A stretch of DNA of 64,000 bases from Halobellus salinus. Lineage in GTDB: Archaea; Halobacteriota; Halobacteria; Halobacteriales; Haloferacaceae. The stretch lies in contig NZ_BMOC01000001.1 in the NCBI RefSeq assembly GCF_014646875.1, positions 186,001-250,000 of the forward strand. Reading direction: 5' to 3'. Position numbers and translations under genes: made by a program. Under the pieces are notes generated by a model that searched no databases, was not told where the DNA came from, and was given only the letters and a program-made list of their open reading frames with translations. This document shows positions 32,266 to 43,000 of this stretch, in pieces; positions within the stretch are counted from its first letter, which is position 1; each line of letters opens with the position of its first letter.

Positions 32266-33309
32266 TCACTCTATTTCTGTCATAAGTTCTTCAAACTTCC
32301 TTCGAAAATATTGTTTCTTATGGCCAGAATTAAACCATCTCCCACGCTCTTTGGCATAATTAGACAATCTTTGTTTCGTATCCGTTTCACAATCAAAAAA
32401 CCAATTTACACATTTACTGAGTCCCTCTGATGTAGTGGATGCGATCAGGCGATCATCAAGTTTCTTAACTTCAGATTGAGAGCCAGTTGATTCAGTGACC
32501 ACAGTAGGAATCCCAGCTCGGAGTGCTTCAAGTACTGTCACTGGGAACGGATCAGCCCGAGATGGCTGAACGTACAACCCTGCATTTGCATAAACGTTAG
32601 TGATATCTTCGACAAAGCCGCGTACAGTCACACCGGCTGTGTTTGCGTACGATTCACTATGTCCATCTCCCACAACGTGTAGTTCCGCATTGGGATGTCG
32701 TTCTCGGATTGCTGGCCACGCGTCAACAAGGAGATCAACCCCTTTGTATCGTGTAGATCTACCGACTGTTAAAGCGGTCTTTTGCTCAAGGTTTGGTTCA
32801 ATATCGCCGAGGCGATTATATAAATCCGGCTGGATATACGGATGAGCGATATGGATCGGGACACTATTTCCGAAAATCGGTCGAAGATATTCTTTCACAA
32901 AGTCGGATACAGCGATAATACCATCAACGCCGTACTGCGCAATAGCGCGAACTACCGGTTTTCCGTATTCCCCGAGCAAATATTTGAAGAAGGTATATAC
33001 TGATTCAATCTCCACTGAACTGTTCCAGAGTTCGTAGAGGCGATGGTCAGCACATAAGTATATGAGGGTGGAACCGTGTATCATCTTGTGTATCAAACCA
33101 GTATATAATGGTCGTGACCCTTCTGCGATGACTGTTTCGTACTTTCCGATTGAGTATCCTCGAACCAGTTCTTGGTAGAACGATTTTGTGGTATGGGGGC
33201 TCGTGTTGGAAACACTCACAATATCTGCATCGATAGATTCGGCAAAGCCGCGATGGGCAGGGTGTAACTCCTCGGCGTGTCCATGATACAGCATAGCGAT
33301 ATCCGACAT
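32266..33309 (-). CDS. GT4-family glycosyltransferase
   Basis: 347 residues. The N-terminus is short (IAMLYHGHAEELHPAHRGFA). GVDGIIAVSDFVKEYLRP, TALTVGRSTRYKGVDLLVDA, LHVVGDGHSESYANTAGVTV and VQPSRADPFPVTVLEALRAG define the donor-binding domain of GT4. The gene is AT-rich. It is transcribed towards the IS1595 copy and divergent from the GT61 gene at 33576. Confidence 0.85.
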   Translation of the reverse strand: MSDIAMLYHGHAEELHPAHRGFAESIDADIVSVSNTSPHTTKSFYQELVRGYSIGKYETVIAEGSRPLYTGLIHKMIHGSTLIYLCADHRLYELWNSSVEIESVYTFFKYLLGEYGKPVVRAIAQYGVDGIIAVSDFVKEYLRPIFGNSVPIHIAHPYIQPDLYNRLGDIEPNLEQKTALTVGRSTRYKGVDLLVDAWPAIRERHPNAELHVVGDGHSESYANTAGVTVRGFVEDITNVYANAGLYVQPSRADPFPVTVLEALRAGIPTVVTESTGSQSEVKKLDDRLIASTTSEGLSKCVNWFFDCETDTKQRLSNYAKERGRWFNSGHKKQYFRRKFEELMTEIE

Positions 33310-33575
33310 ACACCTCTAATTCCAGGACAATTGCGTTAAACTTGCTGATTGGTGTATGTGGATATACCAACATTATATCTGGTTATACAGCTGTAGAAAC
33401 CACTTATTGAATGGCAGCCTCTGTGCGGGAGTGAGTTGATCCCCCTGCGACCACATTAGTCACAGCTAACAAGGCAGCTCGAATTGGAACCATCAACGAA
33501 GACACCGCAATTCATACAGCAGTCTGGACAGTACAACCGTAGAACTATTATCAGAGTGTAACCACTATACAATTG

Positions 33576-34760
33576 ATGGATTGGTATCTTCGTGCACGAG
33601 AAAACATACACAAACGGGATCTACGAGAGTTCGCAGTAGATGGAACACGATTTGTTACTCGACGAACGATAGCGAGAGTTCTTGTTAGCCTGCTCACAGA
33701 AGTAGATACAAATCCGGACCAAGAATTCCGATACGGGTCCACGTCGTCTACTACGATTGATTCAGGTAGCGGAGAACTCCCTGACCCCTACCGTGAGCGA
33801 ACCGGGACCTACGAAAATCCGCCCACCTATGTTAGAGAATTTGAAAATGTCCGCCTTGTCGGGACGTACGCACTCGGAGTCACCGGTCCTAAGAGTGTGA
33901 TTACCGAAACTGCGGGGGGCAATATCCATCTCTTTTGGCCTACTCTCTCCGGAATGATCAAGAAGGATGGCCTTAGGGACACCTTCAAAGCGCTTTTGGA
34001 CCAAATTGAACCGACCCAAGAGTATGACTACGCTGTTTCTCTCGCGTCGTTCAATGTAGAGAATTACTATCATTGGGTTATCGAACATCTGCCACAGCTT
34101 CGGGGAGTCGAACACTATACCGCTCAAGAAGGCGTTTCTCCAGTGTTAATCTTGCCACAAAATCCGCCGAACTGGATGATCGAATCCCTCGCTGTTTGTG
34201 GCTACGACAAGGATGACTGGGTCGAATGGACAGGTGAACCAACACAGGTGAACCATCTGATCGTTCCAGAACATCCATTCCGAAGTATGGAAATTTATTT
34301 TCCACCCGCTATCGAAAACTGCCGGTGGCTCAGGGACCGGACCACGTCGAACGTCGATACGAAGGTTTTAGATAATATAAATGTGTCTCCCTATTTATAT
34401 ATTTCGCGTGAAGATGCCAACTCGCGGCGCGTTCTGAATCGCGACGAGATATTAGCTGAATTGCGCCCCTTAGGATTCCAATCGTATGTTCTCTCTGATT
34501 TGAGTTTCAGACAACAGGTGGCGTTGTTCAGTCAAGCAGAGATTATCGTCGCCCCACATGGTGCGGGAGCGACGAATATGGTGTTTGCGACAGGTGCAGT
34601 GTTTGTTGAACTCATACATTCAGGCAACACACGCGGTGCGCATTATTTTCTCTTAGCTCAGGAGTGTGGCCACGAATACATAGGTATTCTATGTGAACCG
34701 GTTGAAACCGATATGAAGATGAATATAGGGGATCTCATAGACATACCTATATTTAATTAG
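33576..34760 (+). CDS. GT61-family glycosyltransferase
   Basis: 394 residues. SLASFNVENYYHWVIEHLPQ and LRGVEHYTAQEGVSPVLIL are the conserved centre of the GT61/DUF563 family, and LFSQAEIIVAPHGAGATNMV the C-terminal GAG(x)TN motif with the following FVELIHSG. ATG 33576 is preferred to the TTG before it. It has a partner of the same family at 46909. It probably transfers a sugar onto a surface polysaccharide or glycolipid. Confidence 0.85.
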   Translation: MDWYLRARENIHKRDLREFAVDGTRFVTRRTIARVLVSLLTEVDTNPDQEFRYGSTSSTTIDSGSGELPDPYRERTGTYENPPTYVREFENVRLVGTYALGVTGPKSVITETAGGNIHLFWPTLSGMIKKDGLRDTFKALLDQIEPTQEYDYAVSLASFNVENYYHWVIEHLPQLRGVEHYTAQEGVSPVLILPQNPPNWMIESLAVCGYDKDDWVEWTGEPTQVNHLIVPEHPFRSMEIYFPPAIENCRWLRDRTTSNVDTKVLDNINVSPYLYISREDANSRRVLNRDEILAELRPLGFQSYVLSDLSFRQQVALFSQAEIIVAPHGAGATNMVFATGAVFVELIHSGNTRGAHYFLLAQECGHEYIGILCEPVETDMKMNIGDLIDIPIFN

Positions 34761-34764
34761 GAAT

Positions 34765-35622
34765 TTATGATTCCCAAAAATTATCTCCTTTGTACCAACG
34801 AATGAGTCCTATTGCTGTTTCTTTTATACCCCTATTGAACAAAGATTCAAACAAACTCCGTTGACGATATTGCCATTTATCCAGATCAAGACGTAGTATA
34901 TGTGGATTTTTTCGACCAGAAAAGTTCAAAAACGTACGACGTGATTCAGTAGGTTCCTCATTCAGTATCTGTTCAATAGCTTCAAAATTTGAGGTTCTAC
35001 CATGGATGATTTTCACTTCGCCTCTTAGATAGGTCGGATACGGAAGCCTACAATTGTATTCCGGCGGGAGAGTTGCAATCCGAACGTCGGTCTTGTACAG
35101 TGCCTCTCGGAATGAAGGTTGATTTACGATACCAGAGGCCTTATCAGTATGACGATAGTATATGTCTTCCCATTTGTCAAATAAATTGTCAATTTCTATA
35201 TTATCAGAAAATATTACCACGCCAGAATTGTACATTGGAAAACTATCTGGGGCTCGAACTTCTATATTGTCGTCTTTATATAATTTATGTCGGCGACCAG
35301 TGTCATGAGCTGCAGCAATATCAAATTGTTCGAGTAATTCAAAGAGTTCGGAGATATCCCGACACACATATGTGTCAGAATCTAAGAAAATTGTCTTGTC
35401 ATAGGGACTCTTACGAAGGTAATCTACGTTATCTTTGAAAGAATAAGATGGATTATCAACCGTAAATACAGTATCAAATATGTCAGAATCAGGTTCTCTA
35501 TTAGATATTATTGATATTGGGATATCTGGCATATGTTCCTCTAAGCTGCGCGCAGATGTTACTGCCTCGTTAATATATTTTTTGCCAGTAGCGATATAGA
35601 GTATACCTTCTGAATTTGCCAT
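34765..35622 (-). CDS. GT8-like glycosyltransferase
   Basis: 285 residues. ILYIATGKKYINEAVTSARS begins a GT-A fold; DKTIFLDSDTYVCRDISELF carries the DxD metal-binding motif, then FPMYNSGVVIFSDN and KIIHGRTSNFEAIEQ (His for metal binding) fit GT8/nucleotide-diphospho-sugar transferases. The gene is very AT-rich. It is convergent with the GT61 gene, their stops 4 nt apart. Confidence 0.75.
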   Translation of the reverse strand: MANSEGILYIATGKKYINEAVTSARSLEEHMPDIPISIISNREPDSDIFDTVFTVDNPSYSFKDNVDYLRKSPYDKTIFLDSDTYVCRDISELFELLEQFDIAAAHDTGRRHKLYKDDNIEVRAPDSFPMYNSGVVIFSDNIEIDNLFDKWEDIYYRHTDKASGIVNQPSFREALYKTDVRIATLPPEYNCRLPYPTYLRGEVKIIHGRTSNFEAIEQILNEEPTESRRTFLNFSGRKNPHILRLDLDKWQYRQRSLFESLFNRGIKETAIGLIRWYKGDNFWES

Positions 35623-35941
35623 ATTTCAGTCTAAGTCCACTACCGAATACACTTAGCATTATCTATAGAGAAGCCAGAGACATCGTACGGAAATTTATCC
35701 ATTAATCGTAAATAAATAATTCGTTTTTCATTTCTAGCTACCTGTCTATGCGTCTTATCTCGGATAGAATATACGCTCATCCGTAGCACATTGTTGATTT
35801 CACAGCGTCGCTCAAACAGCATATTTGAGAGCACCCCGACCAGGTTTCCGATACAGCTCCCGACGTAACTGAAACGCTCTGAGATACTGTGTCAACCATT
35901 CGTATTCGGTTGAGCTTGGAAACCGCTACATAGCTCTGCAT
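35623..35941. other. Spacer between GT8 gene and IS4-type remnant
   Basis: No supported gene. The first 200 nt are AT-rich and probably hold the promoter of the minus-strand GT8 gene; the GC-rich remainder (from about 35830) likely belongs to the left end of the following IS element, whose terminal repeat I could not identify. Confidence 0.4.
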
Positions 35942-37188
35942 TCACCTCCCCGAGCAGTGTAACCCGAGATGGATCTGGTTGCTGCGCTTCGTGATAGAGG
36001 AACTCGGGTAGGTTTGGCGGTGGATACCCGTGTACGCTTCTACGATATCGAACAGCACGAGCTGGGCGACCGACCGGAAGGTCGTCGCCCAGCGCTCCGG
36101 CGGGAACGTTGCACCGTCTCCATAGTCGTCGGCGTGATCGACGAACACTCGAAGGATGGCTCTGCTGACTACCAGCGTCAGCAGAGCCGCCAACACTTGT
36201 ATCCGGACGATATGCGCCTTCTCCGTCTGGAACGACCCCAGCTCGTATCGTGATTTCAACTCACGGAACAGCAACTCCACGCTCCACCGAGCCCGGTACA
36301 GCGCACTCACTTCGGCGGGACTGAACTCCTTGCTGGGCAGATTCGTGATGTACAGCCGGTGGCCGTCGTCGGCGTCCTCGTCCCGGACGCCGACGACTCG
36401 GAACCGCTTGGGCGTGATCGACTGGCTCTCATCGTAGGGACGACGTTTGACCGAGACTTTCACCGAACGTCGGTTCCTTGGCGGTGTAGGTCACCCACTA
36501 CGTCGAAAATCTGCTTGCCGACCAGCGGCATAGCGCGCCCGCGCCATCCCTCCAGTTCCTCGGTGATCAGTGGATTCGTACTGCGCTTGAGGCGGCTGAC
36601 CAAGGAGCCGTCGTTCTCGTCAATCAAGGCGAACCGGCGGTACTTGAAAAAGCCGAGATCAAGCAGAAACAGGCGTCCACGCATCCACGAGCCGGTTTTG
36701 AACAGTGTGCTCTCGTGGGTGCGTTCGTCGGTGATCTCGGCGGAGATCATCGACCGTTCGGTGACGTGATGCACGAGGTAGAGTTGGAGACCGGAGACAC
36801 CCTCGTGAGTTGCTGGAAAAGCCGAGAGGAACCGATGCAAGCGGACGATAGTGGCGTCAGCAGCGATGACGCTACGGAATCGGTCGAAGGCTGGTGCGAG
36901 ATGATGCGGGACGGCGACCTCCTCGATAGTATGTTCGAGGAGGTCGCCAAGGAGATCAGCGACCTCATCGGTAAAGCGGTTGTAGATGCTGGATGGATAG
37001 AGTCCGTGACCAGTAGCGGCGTTGTAGGAGCGGCGATATGCGGCGATGGCGCGTGCTTCGCCGCCAGCGGCGAAGCCCGCAATCAGCGTCCAGACGAACA
37101 TAGAGACATCGAGTTTCCGGTGGCGGCGGACGACATCCCGCTCACGCGCGATGTCTTCTATACGCACTGCTGGAAAGAGAGAAGTCAA
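35942..37188 (-). pseudogene. ISH8-like (IS4) transposase, frameshifted
   Basis: The N-terminal frame (36460-37188) reads RRHRKLDVSMFVWTLIAGFA, FRSVIAADATIVRLHRFLSA and FLLDLGFFKYRRFALIDEND; the C-terminal frame (35942-36463) reads YITNLPSKEFSPAEVSALYR and ARWSVELLFRELKSRYELGS with the conserved YREK-like region. The reading frame changes near 36463. Together they equal one IS4/ISH8-type transposase, now broken. Confidence 0.8.
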
Positions 37189-37299
37189 TCAGCGTCGTAT
37201 GAGGACTGGGGAGAGTTTGGGTTTCACACCTCTCCCTACGCGGTCTACAGCGATAACATAATCGGAGTGCCGTCACTTGGTTTCTGTCCTTAACCGAAT

Positions 37300-37830
37300 A
37301 CGGATGCTCTTTGTGGTGGGGTTGGTCGTCAGTCTCGTCGAGCGCGTCAGCGACGCGCTCATCGAGGATTTCCTCCGGATTCTCCGGCCGGTTTGGACGT
37401 TTTGGACGTAGTTTCGTGTACGATAAGCCGAGGCCTCGGAGAAACTCCCCGAGGTAATCCGGATGGTACCCGACGCCGAACTCCTCGGCCAGAAGGTGCT
37501 GGATCTCCTGTGATTTCCACGGCTGACCTTCTTTGAGGAGCTTGAAGAGCCCTTCTTGTTCGTCTTCGTCGAGTTTCGGGGGCCGGCTACCCCCAAAGCT
37601 CGACATCAATCTTCGAGTCCACCCTCATTCCACGCATCCGCCCATTAGCCGCCGATCGCTGCCGACCGGGAAGCACGGTCGTCAGCTTCCGCAATCGTAT
37701 CACCCTGGTAGAGATTTTTCACAAACCCGAGACGCTGAATTCTGTGCTTGTCTTCGGCGTCGCGGAGAAGCTCGTCAAGCTTCTCCTCTGAGATGTGACG
37801 CTTGATCTCTTTATTTTGATTGGATCGTGT
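37300..37830 (-). pseudogene. IS630-type transposase remnant (HTH part)
   Basis: Minus-strand fragments read RDAEDKHRIQRLGFVKNLYQ then GDTIAEADDRASRSAA, and after a stop, SFGGSRPPKLDEDEQEGLFK and PDYLGEFLRGLGLSYTKLRP. These are the two winged-helix DNA-binding modules of haloarchaeal IS630 transposases. The catalytic half is absent. It overlaps the tail of the ABC transporter gene by about 20 nt and may have altered its C-terminus. Confidence 0.7.
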
Positions 37831-39613
37831 ACAACTCTTCATACTGCCCACCGTTATCTATCAGTTCAGCGTGTGTCCCGACTTCAGTTACTTGGCCATT
37901 CTCCATCGTGTATATCCGGTCGGCATTTTGAACCGTAGACAACCGATGTGCGATAGTGATCAACGCGTAGTCCCGGTCCATTGCTTCGATCGCTGCCTGG
38001 ACCTCCTGCTCCAAGTTTGAGTCCAGATCACTCGTCGCTTCGTCTAAGACCAACAAGTCTGCATCCTCTAACAGCGCCCGCGCCAACGCGACACGCTGCT
38101 TCTGTCCCCCGGAAAGGCGAACACCATTGTCGCCAAGCGTCGTATCGTACCCGTTTGGTAAATCATCAAAGAATTCGTCAACCCGTGCAATCTCGCAAAT
38201 ACGATCCAATTCTGTCTTTGTTACATCGCGATTCCCAATTGTGAGGTTATACCGCAGCGTGTCGTTGAAAATGAACGGACTCTGACGGACGACCGAAAGG
38301 TGCTCTCGCCACTCGTGGATGTCCATCTCCTCTATCGGCACATCGTTTGCTCGAATCTCTCCCTCATCTACCTCGTACAGGCGAGCCAGCAGGGACACGA
38401 TCGTGGATTTGCCAGCCCCTGATTGCCCGACGAAGGCGATGAACTCGCTTTTCTCAACCTCGAAGTCAACTCCACGAAGTACCTGTTCTTCATCATTATA
38501 AGAAAACCGCACATTATCGAATTCGACGGATTCGATTTCGGCTGGAACATCACGGGTGGGTTCATTCGGTTCTTCCCGGTCTTCTAATTTCCGGATGAAC
38601 GCCTGCGTTCGGACGAGATGCGGTAAGTCATTTTCGAGATTATAAAACTCCGAGTTGAGGCGACTTACTCTCGGCCCGAGTTGGAACATCGCAAATAAAA
38701 ACACTCCGAGTGCACCAACCGACAAGTCGGCGAAGGTTAATGCGAGGTAAATCAAAACGAATACCGAAACAGCTACACCGAGACTATAGAAGTTACTGAG
38801 CGCAGCCTCGTTACGTCGAAGTTTGATACGGGATTCGGTGAACTGATCGATCGCGTCAATAAAGTCTTGGTACAGCTCCTCGGCGAGACCAAAAATACGG
38901 ATATCTCTGATCCCCTGTGTCCCCGCCTGTGCTGCCTCCTGCCGCTGTTCGTTTGCCTCGGCGACCAATTCCCCGAGTTCATATCCCGGTTCGATAACGT
39001 TCCGAAGCAGGACAGTGAGACCTCCGAGAACCGCGAGTGAAACCACCGTGAGCACCGGGGCAATGAACAGTGCGACTGAGAGATACGCTAATGCCAGAAA
39101 GAGCACTTCTGTAAGTTTGACAACGCGCTGAATCGCCCGCCCAGCGTAATTTGTTTGCGTAACAATCGCATTCAGTATATCGTCCGATCCTTCTTCGTCG
39201 AAATACTCGATTCGGGCGTCCAACGCACTTCGAAATGCTCGCATCTGTAGATCGCGGATGTAGTACGTTCGCAACGCCTCGCGGAACCACGCCACGACGA
39301 AACTCATCGTGTACCGGGCTGTCATCACGACAGCAACGCCGACAACGACAAACCCGAGGGTGAACGGGATACCCAGCGTTTGGTATACCGTCACGAACAC
39401 GGCCATAAGCCCATCAGCTTGAGCAACGGGGTCTTCTGCCTGGACGATCTCAACGATTGGTAGAATAAAACTTAGACCGACCCCCTCGAGGACTGCAGCA
39501 ACGAGTCCCAGCCCGATGATCAGTACCGTAAACTTCGGGTTGAACCGAGCTACATCCAGAAGCGCGTTAATCTTTTCTCGACGGGTGACAGTGGCATTTT
39601 GCGAGTCAGACAT
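37811..39613 (-). CDS. ABC transporter, flippase-like (MsbA/PglK type)
   Basis: 600 residues, a complete half-transporter. Six membrane segments lie in residues about 25-310. The nucleotide-binding domain has Walker A VGQSGAGKST, Q-loop VVRQSPF, signature LSGGQKQRVALARAL, Walker B DLLVLDEATSDLD and the H-loop TIAHRLST. Within a glycan cluster this type usually flips lipid-linked oligosaccharides across the membrane; the role here is inferred. The last codons overlap an IS630 remnant. A truncated relative lies at 52108-52401. Confidence 0.88.
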   Translation of the reverse strand: MSDSQNATVTRREKINALLDVARFNPKFTVLIIGLGLVAAVLEGVGLSFILPIVEIVQAEDPVAQADGLMAVFVTVYQTLGIPFTLGFVVVGVAVVMTARYTMSFVVAWFREALRTYYIRDLQMRAFRSALDARIEYFDEEGSDDILNAIVTQTNYAGRAIQRVVKLTEVLFLALAYLSVALFIAPVLTVVSLAVLGGLTVLLRNVIEPGYELGELVAEANEQRQEAAQAGTQGIRDIRIFGLAEELYQDFIDAIDQFTESRIKLRRNEAALSNFYSLGVAVSVFVLIYLALTFADLSVGALGVFLFAMFQLGPRVSRLNSEFYNLENDLPHLVRTQAFIRKLEDREEPNEPTRDVPAEIESVEFDNVRFSYNDEEQVLRGVDFEVEKSEFIAFVGQSGAGKSTIVSLLARLYEVDEGEIRANDVPIEEMDIHEWREHLSVVRQSPFIFNDTLRYNLTIGNRDVTKTELDRICEIARVDEFFDDLPNGYDTTLGDNGVRLSGGQKQRVALARALLEDADLLVLDEATSDLDSNLEQEVQAAIEAMDRDYALITIAHRLSTVQNADRIYTMENGQVTEVGTHAELIDNGGQYEELYTIQSK

Positions 39614-39740
39614 AAATACTTGTGTGAAGACAGGTCTACCTTTATTTATGGTACATACGGATAAAAAGACTCTGACTTCTTAGTCTGGATCGAAATAGAA
39701 ACTGCCAGACCAAGCGCTACCTCAACACCATTCGTTCTGA

Positions 39741-40437
39741 GGCATTGTTCAGATTAGTTGATTGAAGCAGACGGCAAATGCTTGCAACCAGGTTTCTGCT
39801 GTGTTCGGATCGGCGTGTCTGAAGTGGGTAGCGAAGGCTTCAGTTCGGTGTTTGAGCTCTTTGAAGACGCGTTCGACGGCATTCCGATTCCCGTGGGTGA
39901 CGTGTTGGAATCGGAGCGAGTGGCGATGGCAGGCCGCCTGCAGCCAGGGTGCGCCATCGACCAGAAAGATCGCGTCGTCAACGAGATGTTTCTCGCGGAG
40001 TTCCGTGAGAAACATCTCGGTCAACGCAGAGGTTCTGGTCGAGAACAGTCGCACGTGTAGCAGGCGATTTGAGTCGGGGTCGACCGCAGCAAACAGCCAG
40101 TAGCGCTGGTCATTCACTCGAATTACTGTCTCGTCTACCGCAACGTAATTCGGATTCCGTCCCTCTGTCGGCTGTAGGTCAGCCTTCTGAATCCAGTTGT
40201 GAACAGTGGATCGGCACCGATCGACACCCAGGCCAGCGAGGACGGAGACGGTATCCGACAGCGACAATCCCGCCAAATGGAGTTGGATACCCAACTTCAT
40301 CGCCGGCTCGGGTGTCGCCTCTCGCTCCACAAATCCTAACTCAGGCCAGTCGCTACATCCGGTGAGGCGGCGAGTTTCTGGTATGGACACCAAGAAACTA
40401 CGTCCGCCTCATCCTTCGATCTTATCTGAACAGTGCC
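39741..40437 (-). mobile_element. IS6-family element, copy A
   Basis: A 697-bp element with imperfect ends GGCATTGTTCAGATTAG (39741) and, inverted, GGCACTGTTCAGATAAG (to 40437). It encodes one intact transposase. No target duplication is visible, which is common after co-integrate resolution or deletion in IS6. It has exactly the same length as copy B at 51411 but a different sequence. Confidence 0.8.
39749..40393 (-). CDS. IS6-family transposase
   Basis: 214 residues, apparently intact. YVAVDETVIRVNDQRYWLFA gives the first Asp of the DDE triad, DAIFLVDGAPWLQAACHRHS the second, and NRNAVERVFKELKHRTEAFA the Glu with the K/R-x7 region. HTH text (LGIQLHLAGLSLSDTVSVLA) precedes the core. Confidence 0.85.
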   Translation of the reverse strand: MVSIPETRRLTGCSDWPELGFVEREATPEPAMKLGIQLHLAGLSLSDTVSVLAGLGVDRCRSTVHNWIQKADLQPTEGRNPNYVAVDETVIRVNDQRYWLFAAVDPDSNRLLHVRLFSTRTSALTEMFLTELREKHLVDDAIFLVDGAPWLQAACHRHSLRFQHVTHGNRNAVERVFKELKHRTEAFATHFRHADPNTAETWLQAFAVCFNQLI

Positions 40438-40622
40438 AAAATTAATACTTTGTCGGGCCGTTTCGACGAGCGAAAGCGTAACGTAGACCAGAGCATACGA
40501 AAATGAATAATCTATTAACACTCCAATATCGTGTTATCCTTGAGCAGGACTCTTCAGGAGTTCAGTCATCGGAATGAAGATTAATCGCTATTAATTCATA
40601 AAATATCTACAGAAAATTTGTT

Positions 40623-41801
40623 ATGAAAATAATTTATTTCGTCAGTCAGTTTCCAAAATTGTCCGAAAGTTTCGTTATAAATGAAATATATGAGCTTAAA
40701 AAACGAGGGCATACTGTATCTATATTTGCCATTACTCAGACAGATGAAGAAATCGTTCATAAAGAACTTCAAAATATAGATTTGACAGTTCACTATGCGG
40801 AGCAACCTTCTCTTCAATCGCTTCCTGATCTCCTCTCACATTATATTTTGAATCCGACCGTATTACGTCAAGCAGCATTTGTCGATGAACCACGCTACCA
40901 CGCCTCTTGCCTTCATCTCGGAAAGCAGCTTATCGAATTTATTGAATCAGAAGGCAGTGTTGATTTAATACATTCTCATTTTGCAGTGCCAAACCGTATA
41001 GCAGTCACATATGCGGCTGCGTATTACGATATCCCCTGTACCATTACCGCGCATGCTTACGAGATCTTCTCTAATCCAGATATTCAACGACTACAGCGTC
41101 TCTTTTTGCGCTTTGATCATGTGATTGTCCCTTCTAAGTATAATAGAGAGTTTCTCCGAGAGAAATTCGGAGTAAATACTGAGATGACTGTAGTTCCGGC
41201 GACAACGGATGCCAATAAGTTTGATCAATCTGGCAATTGTATATCAGGGCGGCTCCTTACGGTTGCACGGCTTGTTGAAAAGAAAGGTCATAAATATATG
41301 ATTGACGCAGTTGCGAAGCTCATTAAGCAGGGATACGATATTGAATACCATATTATCGGTTCGGGAGAGCAAGAGCAGTTTCTTAGGGATAGGGTTTATG
41401 AATTTGGTATCGAAAGTTATGTTGAGTTCTTAGGACATGTTTCCGATGATCGTCTAAAATCGGAACTTTATGATGCTGAATTGTTCGTTCTTCCTTGCGT
41501 AATTGCTTCGGATGGAGACCGAGATGTTGCGCCGGTGGCATTGAAAGAAGCAATGGCGACCCGAACAGCATGTGTGTCAACAACTGTATCTGCAATACCG
41601 GAGCTCATTACCGACGGCTATGATGGAATACTAGTAGAACCGAATGATTCCGAAGTGATAGCAAAGGCTGTGGCTGAACTTCTTGATAATCCAGCACAAA
41701 GAAAACGGTTAGCAAAGAACGCGCGAAAAACTATCGAAACGAAGTTCGATATCCGATCTGCTGTTGATCAATTAGAGAACCTATTCATTACACTTACCTG
41801 A
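40623..41801 (+). CDS. GT4-family glycosyltransferase
   Basis: 392 residues. KIIYFVSQFPKLSESFVINE is the N-terminus typical of colanic-acid/WcaL-like GT4 enzymes. HSHFAVPNRIAVTYAAAYYD, CTITAHAYEIFSNPDIQRLQ, LLTVARLVEKKGHKYMIDAV and VALKEAMATRTACVSTTVSA follow. The gene is AT-rich and looks intact. It is convergent with the GT gene at 41816. Confidence 0.9.
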   Translation: MKIIYFVSQFPKLSESFVINEIYELKKRGHTVSIFAITQTDEEIVHKELQNIDLTVHYAEQPSLQSLPDLLSHYILNPTVLRQAAFVDEPRYHASCLHLGKQLIEFIESEGSVDLIHSHFAVPNRIAVTYAAAYYDIPCTITAHAYEIFSNPDIQRLQRLFLRFDHVIVPSKYNREFLREKFGVNTEMTVVPATTDANKFDQSGNCISGRLLTVARLVEKKGHKYMIDAVAKLIKQGYDIEYHIIGSGEQEQFLRDRVYEFGIESYVEFLGHVSDDRLKSELYDAELFVLPCVIASDGDRDVAPVALKEAMATRTACVSTTVSAIPELITDGYDGILVEPNDSEVIAKAVAELLDNPAQRKRLAKNARKTIETKFDIRSAVDQLENLFITLT

Positions 41802-41815
41802 CTATCTGAATAATA

Positions 41816-43000
41816 TCAAATCATATTCCGATATACTGAAGATATACGTGACCCGTAATCCTCTGCAGTATATTTAGACTGGATTTGTTTCCTAGCATTT
41901 CTGCCCATTTGACAGCGTTCATCAGGGTTATCATACATATATTGTATTGCCACTGCTAATGATTCAATCTTGCCCGCTGGTACTGTAATCCCATCCACAC
42001 TTTCTCTTATACAGTCCTTAGCCCCGGTGTTCTCAGAAACGATCACTGGAAGACCTGATGCCATCGCCTCTATTACGACAAGTGCAAATCCATCTTCCAT
42101 AGAAGGGAATACAAAAACATCTGCACGTTCAAACCATTGGTATAAATCATCTACCCACCCTAAAAAGTGAATGTCCTTCCTATTCTGATACTCTTGAACT
42201 AATGGTCGTGCACTATCTTGAATAGCGCTCGTGATGATTAATTCTGCTTCAGTTAGATCTAGAGAATCCCAGGCAGGTAGCAGATATTGAATCCCTTTGC
42301 GAAGGGAAACCTGACCAGAATATATAAAATAGATCTTGTCTTCGTCGAAATTTACTCTTTTACTTTGTGCCTTCTTCCCATCTGAAAATTTAGGGATCTG
42401 GGTCCCAAGTGGGACTTTTTTCACTTTATATCTAGAAAAGCCCCGATTTAAAAATGAATCTTGGGCGAACTTTGACGGGGTGACTATATAATCCGCAATT
42501 TCGTATTCTCTAACTTCTCGGCAGATATGTTGTTCAGAAATAGGACATTCTCCTTGGTTATATTTTCCAAACTCTTCGTCAAGAATATCCTTTTGTGTCT
42601 TAATATGAACAGAACTTCTCTCAACCACGGTTGTTAATCCCAATTCATTAGCTCTCTCTAAACTTTTAAGACAGCCCCCCGCGAATCCTATAAAAATACC
42701 ATCTTCAGTGGCTTCTAATCTTCTAGATACAGACCTATCGAATAGCATCGTCTTCAAGCGTCTTGAAGGGTCATTCCAATTCACCGGTATGAGACTTGTT
42801 AAAAGAGGAAAACGATGAGTAATATATTCAACTATATGTGGATGGTGAATATGCGATATCTTTCTATTAGAAATTAAGGAAGTATCAGATCCAAAGTTCG
42901 GTTGAGTAGAATATATCATTTTCAGGTAATTCCGTTCCTCTAATTCTCCACCCAGCATTGGAACGTGAAACGATCCAGGAACGGATATAATCACCTGCAT
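41816..43000 (-). CDS. GT4-like glycosyltransferase
   Basis: 394 residues. VIISVPGSFHVPMLGGELEE begins the protein. TVVERSSVHIKTQKDIL, ADYIVTPSKFAQDSFLNRGF, VPLGTQIPKF, FIYSGQVSLRKGIQYLLPAW and FPSMEDGFALVVIEAMASGL (E-x7-E) are characteristic of GT4. The gene is AT-rich. It faces the 40623 gene tail to tail with a 14-nt gap. Confidence 0.85.
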   Translation of the reverse strand: MQVIISVPGSFHVPMLGGELEERNYLKMIYSTQPNFGSDTSLISNRKISHIHHPHIVEYITHRFPLLTSLIPVNWNDPSRRLKTMLFDRSVSRRLEATEDGIFIGFAGGCLKSLERANELGLTTVVERSSVHIKTQKDILDEEFGKYNQGECPISEQHICREVREYEIADYIVTPSKFAQDSFLNRGFSRYKVKKVPLGTQIPKFSDGKKAQSKRVNFDEDKIYFIYSGQVSLRKGIQYLLPAWDSLDLTEAELIITSAIQDSARPLVQEYQNRKDIHFLGWVDDLYQWFERADVFVFPSMEDGFALVVIEAMASGLPVIVSENTGAKDCIRESVDGITVPAGKIESLAVAIQYMYDNPDERCQMGRNARKQIQSKYTAEDYGSRISSVYRNMI